19,188 nucleotides of DNA from Leptolyngbyaceae cyanobacterium CSSed165cm_216 (GTDB lineage: Bacteria; Cyanobacteriota; Cyanobacteriia; Phormidesmidales; Phormidesmidaceae). This document shows, piece by piece, positions 8,421 through 15,057 of this stretch. How positions within the stretch are numbered: position 1 is the stretch's first letter; each line of letters begins with the position of its first letter. The stretch lies in contig SLIY01000479.1 in NCBI GenBank assembly GCA_007135385.1, positions 1-19,188 on the forward strand, read 5' to 3'. Both the position numbers and the translations under genes were made by a program. Below the pieces are notes generated by a model. It searched no databases. It saw only the letters and a program-made list of their open reading frames with translations, and was not told where the DNA came from.

Positions 8421-8436
8421 GGTATCAGGTGTTAGG
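8421..8436. repeat. Dispersed repeat, GGTATCAGGTGTTAGG type
   Basis: The same family recurs at 13382-13398 (GGGTATCAGGTTTTAGG) and inverted at 14834-14850. It lies just after the stop of the binding-protein gene, next to GGGGTTAGGGGTTAGG (8407-8422). Confidence 0.55.
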
Positions 8437-8455
8437 CAGAACCGCAAACCCGATA

Positions 8456-8577
8456 CCCAAATAACCCACCCCTGCCCCTCCCAAGAGGGGATGCCGACAC
8501 CCGACACCCGACACCCGACACCCCAAATAACCCACCCCTGCCCCTCCCAAGAGGGGATGCCGACACCCGACACCCGA
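8456..8577. repeat. Tandem 66-bp duplication with hairpins and GACACCC heptamers
   Basis: Two identical 56-base copies (8456-8511 and 8522-8577) repeat with a 66-base period. Each carries a perfect hairpin CCCCTC-CCAA-GAGGGG (8475-8490, 8541-8556) followed by GACACCC heptamers: four in the first (8496-8523) and two in the second (8562-8575). It fills the gap between binding-protein and permease genes and ends seven bases before the permease ATG. Heptanucleotide arrays (STRR) are a known cyanobacterial feature. It may attenuate transcription or stabilise the upstream mRNA, which is inference. Confidence 0.85.
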
Positions 8578-8584
8578 TCCAACC

Positions 8585-9484
8585 ATGACCCAAGACTACA
8601 TTCGACAACGAGAAAAGCGTACCGGCTGGATGTTGGTGATTCCAGCGGTGCTATTGCTGTTGCTGGTCTATGCTTTCCCGATTTTGCGGGCGTTCTGGCT
8701 GGGCTTCTTTACTGAAAACCTCAGCACTAACCTGCAGCCAGAGTTTAGCGGCTTAGAAAACTATGGCCGCATGGTGCAAGACGGTCGCTTTTGGCAAAGT
8801 ATTGGCAACACCGCTATCTTTACTGTCTTTTCGCTGTTATTTGAGTTGATTTTAGGGTTAATTATCGCCCTGGCGCTAGATCAGGCCTTTCGAGGCCGGG
8901 GGCTGGTGCGGACCATTGCCATTTTGCCCTGGGCCTTGCCTACAGCCCTGATTGCCCTGGCCTGGCGCTGGATTTTTAATGCTGAATATGGGGTCTGGAA
9001 TGACATCTTGGTGCGGTTGCAAATTATTGGTGACCCAGTCAATTGGCTAGGGGATCCAAACTGGGCCATGGTGTCGGTGATTGCCGCTGATGTCTGGAAG
9101 ACCACGTCATTTGTGGCGATTTTGCTGCTGGCCGGGCTACAGTCTATTTCCCAAGACCTGTATGAAGCCCATTCTATTGATGGCGCGACCCCCTGGCAAA
9201 GCTTCCGGCAGATTACCTTGCCATTAATTGCGCCCCAGATTGTGATTGCTATGCTGTTTCGCTTTGCCCAGGCCTTTGGCATATTCGACCTGATTCAGGT
9301 GATGACGGGCGGTGGCCCTGGGGGGGCGACGGAAATGGTGTCGATTTATATCTATGCCACCGTCATGCGCTACCTGGACTTTGGCTATGGGGCGGCCTTG
9401 GTGGCGGTAACGTTCCTAATTTTGATCTTAGTGGTGGCTCTAGCTGGACTAGGGCTGAAACGATTGCAAGCCAATGCAGAATAA
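8585..9484 (+). CDS. Carbohydrate ABC transporter permease (MalF/UgpA type)
   Basis: 299 residues, with about six membrane helices: first at about 14-40, others near 73-99, 108-133, 160-188, 213-240 and 265-289. The cytoplasmic EAA loop that docks on the ATPase is at 194-213 (EAHSIDGATPWQSFRQITLP), with the conserved glycine at 200. The TGGGP motif (241-245) is characteristic of MalF/UgpA-type permeases. It forms the channel with the next permease in the inner membrane. The ATG at 8585 has only a weak ribosome site and directly follows the repeat cassette; 178 bases separate it from the binding-protein gene. Confidence 0.93.
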   Translation: MTQDYIRQREKRTGWMLVIPAVLLLLLVYAFPILRAFWLGFFTENLSTNLQPEFSGLENYGRMVQDGRFWQSIGNTAIFTVFSLLFELILGLIIALALDQAFRGRGLVRTIAILPWALPTALIALAWRWIFNAEYGVWNDILVRLQIIGDPVNWLGDPNWAMVSVIAADVWKTTSFVAILLLAGLQSISQDLYEAHSIDGATPWQSFRQITLPLIAPQIVIAMLFRFAQAFGIFDLIQVMTGGGPGGATEMVSIYIYATVMRYLDFGYGAALVAVTFLILILVVALAGLGLKRLQANAE

Positions 9485-9526
9485 CCCAAGACTGAGGATT
9501 TTGGATTGTAGATTTTTGAGGAAACT

Positions 9527-10417
9527 ATGACGACTGTTACGAAGCCAACGGCACCCACGCCATCCTCAACCTCAGACAGCAGCATCCCGTGGAAGCGGAT
9601 TTTGTTGTGGCTGGCGATCGCGTTTACCGTCATCTTTAGCTTGGCACCCGTGCTGTGGCAGGTGTTGACCTCGATCAAAACCAACGCCGCCATCACCGCT
9701 GATCCTACGGTGTACTTTCCAGGGCTCGACCAACTAACGGCCCGCCACTACATTGACCTGTTTCGGGAAAACCAGTTTCAGATCTACATCATCAACAGTG
9801 CGCTGGTGTCGGTGATTTCCACGATCCTGTGCCTAGCCCTGGGGTCACCAGCGGCTTATGCCCTGGCCAGGCTGCGGATTCCTGGCGAACAGCTGGTGCT
9901 GGGAGCGGTGCTGGTGGTTACCCTGTTTCCTTACATTCTGTTGTTTCTGGGCCTGTTAGAAATTGTCCGCGCCCTGGGGTTGGCCAACAACTACCTGGCC
10001 CTGATTGTTCCCTATACCGCCATTAACTTGCCCCTGACCATTTTGGTGATGCGCAGCTTCTTTCAACAGTTGCCCAAAGATCTAGAAGATTCCGCCAAGG
10101 TGGATGGCTACAACACCCTGCAGATGCTCTGGCAGATTGTGCTACCCATGACCCTACCGGCCCTAGTCACTACCGGTATTCTGGCCTTTATCTTTGCCTG
10201 GAATGAGTTTCTGTTTGCCCTGACCTTTATGACCCGCGAATCGATGAAAACGATTCCGGTGGCGGCCGCCCAATTGGGCGGAACCACCCTGTTTGAGGTG
10301 CCCTATGGGCCGCTGGCGGCGTCTACGGTGGTGGGTACATTGCCCCTAGTGTTACTGGTTCTGTTCTTCCAGCGACGCATCGTTCAGGGTCTGACCGCTG
10401 GCTCTGTGAAAGGGTAG
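9527..10417 (+). CDS. Carbohydrate ABC transporter permease (MalG/UgpE type)
   Basis: 296 residues. A polar N-terminus rich in Thr/Pro/Ser precedes about six helices, the first at about 24-49. The EAA loop is at 187-207 (EDSAKVDGYN... ending IVLP), using Asp-Ser-Ala in place of Glu-Ala-Ala and keeping Gly194. AWNEFLFAL (224-232) and the end FQRRIVQGLTAGSVKG are hallmarks of MalG-type permeases. It pairs with the preceding permease, 42 bases upstream. GAGGA lies four bases before the ATG. Confidence 0.93.
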   Translation: MTTVTKPTAPTPSSTSDSSIPWKRILLWLAIAFTVIFSLAPVLWQVLTSIKTNAAITADPTVYFPGLDQLTARHYIDLFRENQFQIYIINSALVSVISTILCLALGSPAAYALARLRIPGEQLVLGAVLVVTLFPYILLFLGLLEIVRALGLANNYLALIVPYTAINLPLTILVMRSFFQQLPKDLEDSAKVDGYNTLQMLWQIVLPMTLPALVTTGILAFIFAWNEFLFALTFMTRESMKTIPVAAAQLGGTTLFEVPYGPLAASTVVGTLPLVLLVLFFQRRIVQGLTAGSVKG

Positions 10418-10431
10418 CTGGGTTTACATAT

Positions 10432-10453
10432 TTTTGAATTTTGAATTTTGAAT
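10432..10453 (+). repeat. Three tandem TTTTGAA heptamers
   Basis: Three perfect TTTTGAA copies (10432-10438, 10439-10445, 10446-10452) lie between the second permease and the ATPase gene, ending eight bases before the ATPase ATG. They leave it with an AT-rich, weak ribosome-binding region. Confidence 0.8.
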
Positions 10454-10460
10454 AAAGACT

Positions 10461-11528
10461 ATGGCCAAACTTGAACTCCAAAATCTAACCAAAGCCTACA
10501 GTCAAAAAATTGTGCCGGTAAAGGACCTGAGCCTATCGGTAGAAGATGGTGAATTCCTTACCTTGGTGGGGCCGTCCGGTTGTGGTAAATCCACTATTTT
10601 GCGGATGATTGCAGGGCTTGACCAGCCCACTGAAGGGCGGGTGTTGATTGGGGGCAAGGATGTCAATCCACTGGCACCGGGCGATCGCAATATTGCTATG
10701 GTGTTTCAGAGTTATGCGCTGTATCCCCACATGTCGGTGCAGCAGAACATAGCCTCGGGGCTAAAGCTGCGCAACTTGGCCACTGGCGATATTCAAAAAC
10801 GGGTGCAGGACGCCTCTCGAGTGCTAGGGTTAGACCCCCTGCTAGACCGCAGACCGGCCAAGCTGTCTGGTGGTCAACGGCAACGGGTGGCCTTGGCGCG
10901 GGCGTTGGTGCGCAACCCTGATGTGTTTCTATTAGACGAACCCTTAAGTAACCTGGATGCCCTACTGCGGGAACAGGTACGAGCTGACCTGAAGCAGATT
11001 TTTGAAGATCAGCAGTCCCCGGTGGTGTACGTCACCCACGACCAAACCGAGGCGATGACCTTGTCTAGCAAGGTGGCGGTGCTGAGTGATGGCTATCTGC
11101 AACAGCTGGGTAGCCCCAACGAAATCTACAAAACCCCAGCTAACCGGTTTGTGGCCAGCTTTATTGGCAGCCCTCAAATGAATATAATCCCCCTAGAACG
11201 GGTGAACAATGCGGTATTACTGGGCGATTCCAAGGTGGATCTGCCGACCAACCTGCCAGCCAAATCCTCTGTGATTATGGGCATTCGGCCGGAACACCTG
11301 CGCTTACCTCGGGAAGGCGATCACCAGATTGTGCAGGGCAATGTCTTCCTGGTGGAAAACCTAGGGATGAGCGATCTAATTAGCCTGCGGGTGCACGGTG
11401 ACGATAACCTGACCCTACGGGCTCTCCTACCCTCTGACGCCACCTGGAGTCGGGAAAATCTGAAGTTGGCCCTACCCCCTGAGTCAATTCACTGGTTCGA
11501 CACAGAAACAGAAGCTCGCCTGAATTAA
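10461..11528 (+). CDS. Carbohydrate ABC transporter ATP-binding protein (MalK/UgpC type)
   Basis: 355 residues with every ABC motif: Walker A GPSGCGKST (37-45, Lys43), Q-loop Gln83 in VFQSYALYPH, signature LSGGQ (135-139), Walker B VFLLDEP with Asp159-Glu160, D-loop SNLD, and switch His193 in VTHDQTEA. The motif SPNEIYKTPANRFVASFIGS and the C-terminal TOBE-like part (MGIRPEHLRLP at about 273-283) place it in the MalK/UgpC group rather than PotA. It powers sugar import through the two permeases upstream. As the fourth gene it completes the importer, so the operon is probably functional. In cyanobacteria one MalK-type ATPase can serve several importers, so sharing is possible. Confidence 0.93.
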   Translation: MAKLELQNLTKAYSQKIVPVKDLSLSVEDGEFLTLVGPSGCGKSTILRMIAGLDQPTEGRVLIGGKDVNPLAPGDRNIAMVFQSYALYPHMSVQQNIASGLKLRNLATGDIQKRVQDASRVLGLDPLLDRRPAKLSGGQRQRVALARALVRNPDVFLLDEPLSNLDALLREQVRADLKQIFEDQQSPVVYVTHDQTEAMTLSSKVAVLSDGYLQQLGSPNEIYKTPANRFVASFIGSPQMNIIPLERVNNAVLLGDSKVDLPTNLPAKSSVIMGIRPEHLRLPREGDHQIVQGNVFLVENLGMSDLISLRVHGDDNLTLRALLPSDATWSRENLKLALPPESIHWFDTETEARLN

Positions 11529-11554
11529 GGCTCACGCTGGCAGGATCAGGCTAC

Positions 11555-11603
11555 ACCTGACCCCCTCAGCAAAGTTGGTCATATTTTTGTCAGGCAGTAC
11601 TAG
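11555..11603. repeat. 49-base dispersed repeat, copy A
   Basis: Matches 14840-14888 at 42 of 49 positions without gaps. The best-kept parts are ACCTGAC, CCTCAGCAA, GTCATATTT and CCAGGCAGTACTAG/TCAGGCAGTACTAG. Both copies follow the end of a plus-strand gene. Confidence 0.8.
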
Positions 11604-11625
11604 AGCATCGGTTCAGTATGGCTAA

Positions 11626-11689
11626 AAACCCGGTTTCTTCGTCGCTGCTCTAACGCCATAATCTGCTGTCTGGCCAAGAAACCGGGTTT
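11626..11689. repeat. 14-bp perfect inverted repeat, AAACCCGGTTTCTT type
   Basis: AAACCCGGTTTCTT (11626-11639) and AAGAAACCGGGTTT (11676-11689) enclose 36 bases. I recall this motif being common between genes in many cyanobacteria, where it may be a small mobile-type repeat or a terminator; that is from memory, not checked. Confidence 0.75.
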
Positions 11690-11802
11690 CTGTACCGGCG
11701 TTCTAGATATACGCTCCTACCTGTCGCCCAGGTCTCAGGAAAAACTCAACCTGTCATCAGGTTAACTTCAGGCTAATTTCCTTAAATGGAGGTGCCCCTG
11801 AG

Positions 11803-11822
11803 CGGGTTAACACCTTAACCCG
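11803..11822 (+). promoter_or_regulatory. Hairpin in the NDH-2 leader with alternative pairings
   Basis: CGGGTTAA (11803-11810) and TTAACCCG (11815-11822) form a perfect 8-bp stem with a CACC loop, 44 bases before the ATG. The CACCT overlapping the loop (11811-11815) could instead pair with AGGTG on either side (11790-11794 or 11825-11829). Confidence 0.4.
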
Positions 11823-11866
11823 TTAGGTGCGAGATACAAGAAGGCAGCCTAGGGAAGGATGAAGCG

Positions 11867-13324
11867 ATGTCTGTGACCACAGAGCCCACCGTGATTGTGG
11901 GGGGAGGGTTTTTGGGGTTGTTTGCAGCGATGCACCTCTGCCATCAGCGCCACCCGGCCCCAATTATTTTGATTGATCAAGCAGAACGCTTTGTCTTTAA
12001 GCCCCTGTTGTACGAACTGCTGAGTGGTGAGCTAAGTGAGCAGCAGGTGTGGCCCAAGTACGATGACCTGCTCAACTGTGATGAAATCACCTTCATCCAT
12101 GATCGGGTGGAGACGGTTGACTTACAGCAGCAGCAGCTCAGGTTGGCTTCTGGCTTGCAGTACACCTATGGCCATCTGGTCCTGGGGGTGGGCAGTACCA
12201 TGCATGATTTTGGTATTCCCGGAGTTAAGGACTATGGGTTTCCGTTTCGCACCGGAGAGGATGTCCGTCGCCTAGCCCAGCACCTGCGGCAATGTTTGCA
12301 GCGGGCCAGTCAAACCACTGATGCCACTGAGCGCCAATCGCTGCTGACGGTGGCGATTGTCGGGGCAGGACCGGCAGGGGTTGAAATGGCAGCTACTCTG
12401 GGGGATCTGCTGCCCCAGTGGGCTCGTAAGTTTGAAGGGATCCGCTCTGATCTGCGGGTGGTGGTGGTCAATCGCAGCGGTGACATCCTGAAAGGGGATT
12501 TGAACGATGGTCTGCGGGATACGGCCCAACAAGCGCTGCAAGAACGGCTGGTGCCGGTGGAGATCATCGCTGGGGCCTCAGCAACGGAGGTGTTGCCCAC
12601 CCAGTTGGTCTATACCCAGGCCGATCAGTCCTATACCTTACTGACTCAGACTGTGATCTGGACCACGGGCAATCGGGTCAGCCCACTATTGTCTACTTTG
12701 GCGGTGCCCCCAGACAGCCGCGATCGCGCTGGCCGTCTACGGGTCTTGCCTACCTTACAATTGCTTGACTACCCGAATGTGTTTGCTGGGGGCGACTGTG
12801 CCGTGCTCGACACCCCCCAACCGGCCACTGCCCAGGTCGCCTATCAGCAGGGAGAGGCGATCGCCACCAACCTGAATGCCCAGGTGCAGGGACAACCGTT
12901 GCAACCGGCCCAGGTCAGACTGCGGGGCACCCTGATGAAGTTGGGGTTGGCCGATGGGGCCGCTAACCTGTTTAACCGGGTGGTGATTACTGGCCGCCAG
13001 GGCCACCTGCTGCGCCAGGTCACCTATTTACAACTGCTGCCGAATCCAGTCCACAATTTTAAGACATCGATCAGTTGGTTGACCGATGAAATTCTGCAAC
13101 GGCATACGGTGTCCTCCCGCCCAGCCCGCCAGCGGTCTACCCCGCCGGTTACCCGCTGGGTGGCCAGCACCCTACTGGGACTGGGGGTCGCCACGGGGGG
13201 GCTAGTGCTGTGGCGCAACGCCAGTCCCGAACATTTCAACACCACCTGGGAAGGGACAGGCCTGCCAACCCTACTGAATAGCGGCGATCGCTCAGATGAT
13301 TTATCGGATGATTTAGAAGACTGA
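11867..13324 (+). CDS. Type II NAD(P)H dehydrogenase (NDH-2, Ndb family)
   Basis: 485 residues. An FAD-binding Rossmann motif, VGGGFLG (11-17), starts the protein, and an NAD(P)H-binding motif, VGAGPAG (165-171), lies in the middle. FAGGDCA (307-313) contacts the flavin, and VAYQQGEAIATNL (324-336) is typical of this family. These single-subunit flavoproteins pass electrons from NAD(P)H to quinone without pumping protons. An unusual C-terminal extension ends with one hydrophobic helix (about 430-449) and an acidic, Asp-rich tail (DRSDDLSDDLED), which suggests anchoring to a membrane. Cyanobacteria carry NdbA, NdbB and NdbC types; I cannot choose, and one (NdbB) has a reported role in phylloquinone synthesis. 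AAGGATG lies seven bases before the ATG. Confidence 0.9.
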   Translation: MSVTTEPTVIVGGGFLGLFAAMHLCHQRHPAPIILIDQAERFVFKPLLYELLSGELSEQQVWPKYDDLLNCDEITFIHDRVETVDLQQQQLRLASGLQYTYGHLVLGVGSTMHDFGIPGVKDYGFPFRTGEDVRRLAQHLRQCLQRASQTTDATERQSLLTVAIVGAGPAGVEMAATLGDLLPQWARKFEGIRSDLRVVVVNRSGDILKGDLNDGLRDTAQQALQERLVPVEIIAGASATEVLPTQLVYTQADQSYTLLTQTVIWTTGNRVSPLLSTLAVPPDSRDRAGRLRVLPTLQLLDYPNVFAGGDCAVLDTPQPATAQVAYQQGEAIATNLNAQVQGQPLQPAQVRLRGTLMKLGLADGAANLFNRVVITGRQGHLLRQVTYLQLLPNPVHNFKTSISWLTDEILQRHTVSSRPARQRSTPPVTRWVASTLLGLGVATGGLVLWRNASPEHFNTTWEGTGLPTLLNSGDRSDDLSDDLED

Positions 13325-13381
13325 TCCGCCTAGGATGGGCTGGCAGAACGATGACAACCTTTGTTGAGGGTATCAGGTGCC

Positions 13382-13398
13382 GGGTATCAGGTTTTAGG
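13382..13398. repeat. Dispersed repeat GGGTATCAGGTTTTAGG
   Basis: A 17-base element in the gap between convergent genes. Its reverse complement with one change is at 14834-14850, and a relative is at 8421-8436. Confidence 0.6.
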
Positions 13399-13475
13399 AA
13401 TAGTTGGCCGACTTATACCGCAGAGTAAGTAGGTGGACAAAAATAAAGGGCTCAACGTTGCTGGTTTCGACTCCG

Positions 13476-13958
13476 CTACACCCCACCCCAAGGGTTATAG
13501 GCCGTGCGCAGGGTGACCGTCACCGTTTCCCCAGGCTGCACCGGCTGGTCAAACACTAGCAACACATCATGGGGATTTTCTGGGACACCGCCAACACTGG
13601 CTAGGGGTAATTCTGGCCCACGAGCATAGGCAACCCCCTGCTGAGCCGTACTGGCGTCTAGGGTAAAGTTAATCCGCTTGGCATGATCACGGGGGGTAAC
13701 GACGATCGCTTCCAGGGCTTCTCCGGCATTTTCCGGTACCTCAATCACAAAGTGATAGCGCCCCCTAAACCCGGCATGGATATCGCGGGTCGTGGCTTCC
13801 ACTAGGTTGGGCGGGCGGTCAAACATGACCCGTCCATCTGACAGGCTTACGGATTCCACGGACATGGCGGCAGCGGTGCCTAAAATACCGACCCCCAGAA
13901 CACCAACCTTTAAACTTTTAGCGAAATTTTTAGTTAAATTGTGAATCCATATTTTCAT
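13476..13958 (-). CDS. DUF2808-like secreted protein, probably shortened at the C-terminus
   Basis: 160 residues from the ATG at 13958, which has GAGGA eight bases upstream; in-frame ATG at 13973 and TTG at 14042 are possible but lack this. A signal peptide is evident (KSLKVGVLGVGILGTAAAMS, 14-33). The mature part matches my memory of DUF2808: LSDGRVMFDRPPNLVEATT, YHFVIEVPENAGEALEAIVV, then PVQPGETVTVTLRTAYNPWGGV. In that family the NPxxGGV motif is normally followed by YLFGVTAFP and about 20 more residues. Here a TAG stop comes straight after GGV, and no reading frame downstream restores the missing part. It may be a truncated but still expressed protein. The role of the family is unknown; export to the envelope is expected. 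Confidence 0.75.
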   Translation of the reverse strand: MKIWIHNLTKNFAKSLKVGVLGVGILGTAAAMSVESVSLSDGRVMFDRPPNLVEATTRDIHAGFRGRYHFVIEVPENAGEALEAIVVTPRDHAKRINFTLDASTAQQGVAYARGPELPLASVGGVPENPHDVLLVFDQPVQPGETVTVTLRTAYNPWGGV

Positions 13959-14210
13959 CGCTTGATTCCTCATTTTGCGACAGAAAGAGAACTGGGCTTT
14001 TGCACCACCCCAAGGTTCTCTACAGCGATAAGATCGCGACAAATCAGCTCACAGCTAATCAGCTCGCAACTCAGTTTAAGCAAGCCCTTCCATGCCTCCA
14101 CAGGGCCTGGAATGACAGGAAAAACTATCGAGAAAGTGTAGATTCTTCTCGAGCTGGACTAAAAAGATACAGTGCTAATCCACTGGTTACCGCCACCTAC
14201 TTACTTAATC

Positions 14211-14231
14211 ATCCAATCACACTAATTGGAT
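14211..14231. terminator. 7-bp hairpin in the divergent gap
   Basis: ATCCAAT (14211-14217) and ATTGGAT (14225-14231) pair perfectly around a 7-base loop. It has low GC and no T tract, so it may equally be an operator. Confidence 0.2.
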
Positions 14232-14454
14232 GAATTGGCCCTAAGCAGGGGCTTAAATTTTCCTGAGTAAACGCAGGTAACAACGGGCTGGGCAGACTTA
14301 CGCCAGACTGACGCCGAGGAGTACCCGTGCCAACCAATCCAAATTTTAATTTCTTTCTCAGTCAGGCTTAAATTGTATCTCAGACTACATTCAGCCGTGG
14401 CTCAGCTGGGCACCCCACTATAGAAACCACAGGCCAAGGGGGTAACCAACAGGT

Positions 14455-14472
14455 TCCCTCTCTTCGGAGGGA
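14455..14472 (+). promoter_or_regulatory. 5'-leader hairpin before the EF-hand-like gene
   Basis: TCCCTC (14455-14460) and GAGGGA (14467-14472) pair around TCTTCG. The stem can be extended by GGTT/AACC with a two-base bulge. It lies 41 bases before the ATG and may shape mRNA stability. Confidence 0.35.
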
Positions 14473-14513
14473 CAACCAAGTCCCACATGTAAGAAGCACT
14501 CAAGGAGAGTCCT

Positions 14514-14708
14514 ATGAAACGCTATCTCATCTCTGGTTTAACCATCGTTGCCGCAACTTTAATGATCGCGCCCATGGCTATGGCCGGTGGTCCTCTGCCC
14601 AGAACTGGCCAAGTTACACTCCACGACTCTGAGGCTGATATGACCGGCAATGGCCGGGTCAGTATTGGTGAACTGGTGCGATATAACCGTGACCAACGTG
14701 GTTCTTAG
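14514..14708 (+). CDS. Secreted mini-protein with a single EF-hand-like loop
   Basis: 64 residues. A strong signal peptide (MKRYLISGLTIVAATLMIAPMAMA) should be cut after Ala24, leaving about 40 residues. Near the C-terminus DMTGNGRVSIGE fits the EF-hand/dockerin loop pattern: Asp at position 1, Thr at 3, Asn at 5, Gly at 6, a hydrophobic residue at 8, Ser at 9 and Glu at 12. The flanking LVRYNRDQR could be the second helix. A calcium role is inference from this loop. AAGGAG lies about seven bases before the ATG, and a leader hairpin and a strong terminator bracket the gene, so it is probably its own transcription unit. I do not recognise a named family. Confidence 0.75.
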   Translation: MKRYLISGLTIVAATLMIAPMAMAGGPLPRTGQVTLHDSEADMTGNGRVSIGELVRYNRDQRGS

Positions 14709-14752
14709 ACAGTTGACGTGAGTTAACTAGATGCTAATCATCACATTTCGGC

Positions 14753-14782
14753 CCGGCTGGGAGGGGTGCCCCTCCCAGCCGG
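14753..14782 (+). terminator. Strong terminator-type hairpin after the EF-hand-like gene
   Basis: CCGGCTGGGAGGGG (14753-14766) and its exact reverse complement (14769-14782) form a 14-bp GC-rich stem with a tight loop, followed by ATTTGGTCTGT. It is 44 bases past the stop codon. Confidence 0.75.
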
Positions 14783-14833
14783 ATTTGGTCTGTCTAGGGC
14801 TCTACGGCATAAGTCAGCTAACCCTTCCTGACA

Positions 14834-14850
14834 CCTAAAACCTGACACCC
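14834..14850. repeat. Inverted copy of the CAGGTTTTAGG repeat
   Basis: CCTAAAACCTGACACCC is the reverse complement of 13382-13398 except for one base. It overlaps the start of the 49-base repeat that begins at 14840. Confidence 0.6.
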
Positions 14851-14888
14851 TCAGCAACAGTAGTCATATTTCTGCCAGGCAGTACTAG
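14840..14888. repeat. 49-base dispersed repeat, copy B
   Basis: Aligns without gaps to 11555-11603 with 7 mismatches. Same orientation, and also downstream of a plus-strand gene. Confidence 0.8.
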
Positions 14889-15057
14889 GGTGTTTATTCT
14901 CAGACAGTTCTCATACTGACTTAAGGGCAGATTCAGGGGGCCACGGTTAAGTAAGAGTGTTGCGATCGCCGTTTGTAATCGGTCAATAGCCCGCCCCACC
15001 TGACGCGTATCACGACTGGTATGAACTTACTGAACTCAAGCCCGAGAGCTGATAGCC

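Larger units (their letters stand above)
11529..11866. other. 338-base gap with dispersed repeats and a structured leader
   Basis: No gene seen. It holds a 49-base dispersed repeat (11555-11603), a long inverted repeat (11626-11689), a 17-base motif CTGTACCGGCGTTCTAG (11690-11706) that recurs with one change at 18406-18422, and a strong hairpin near the NDH-2 start (11803-11822). No obvious T-tract terminator follows the ATPase gene. Confidence 0.6.
13959..14513. other. 555-base divergent gap, control region with hairpins
   Basis: Lies between the minus-strand DUF2808-like gene and the plus-strand EF-hand-like gene, so it should carry promoters in both directions. Small open frames at 13941-14233 look spurious. 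It contains the repeated word AATCAGCTC near 14042-14066, a hairpin ATCCAAT/ATTGGAT (14211-14231) and a hairpin at 14455-14472. The AT-rich part around 14330-14370 is a plausible promoter zone, but no clear boxes are visible. Confidence 0.5.
14709..15057. other. 349-base gap: terminator, dispersed repeats, likely promoter
   Basis: Holds the terminator at 14753-14782, the inverted 17-base repeat at 14834-14850, the 49-base repeat copy B at 14840-14888, and a HIP1 octamer at 14962-14969. The promoter for the DPCA gene is expected between about 14890 and 15040; I cannot place its boxes. Confidence 0.5.

Noticed and set aside
8456..8577. CRISPR array
   Set aside because: Only two copies, with a 10-base spacer made of the same heptamers and no cas genes; it is a tandem duplication.
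13941..14233. Two overlapping plus-strand frames of 66 and 77 residues
   Set aside because: They overlap the upstream part of the DUF2808-like gene and contain short repeated words, with no coding-like pattern.
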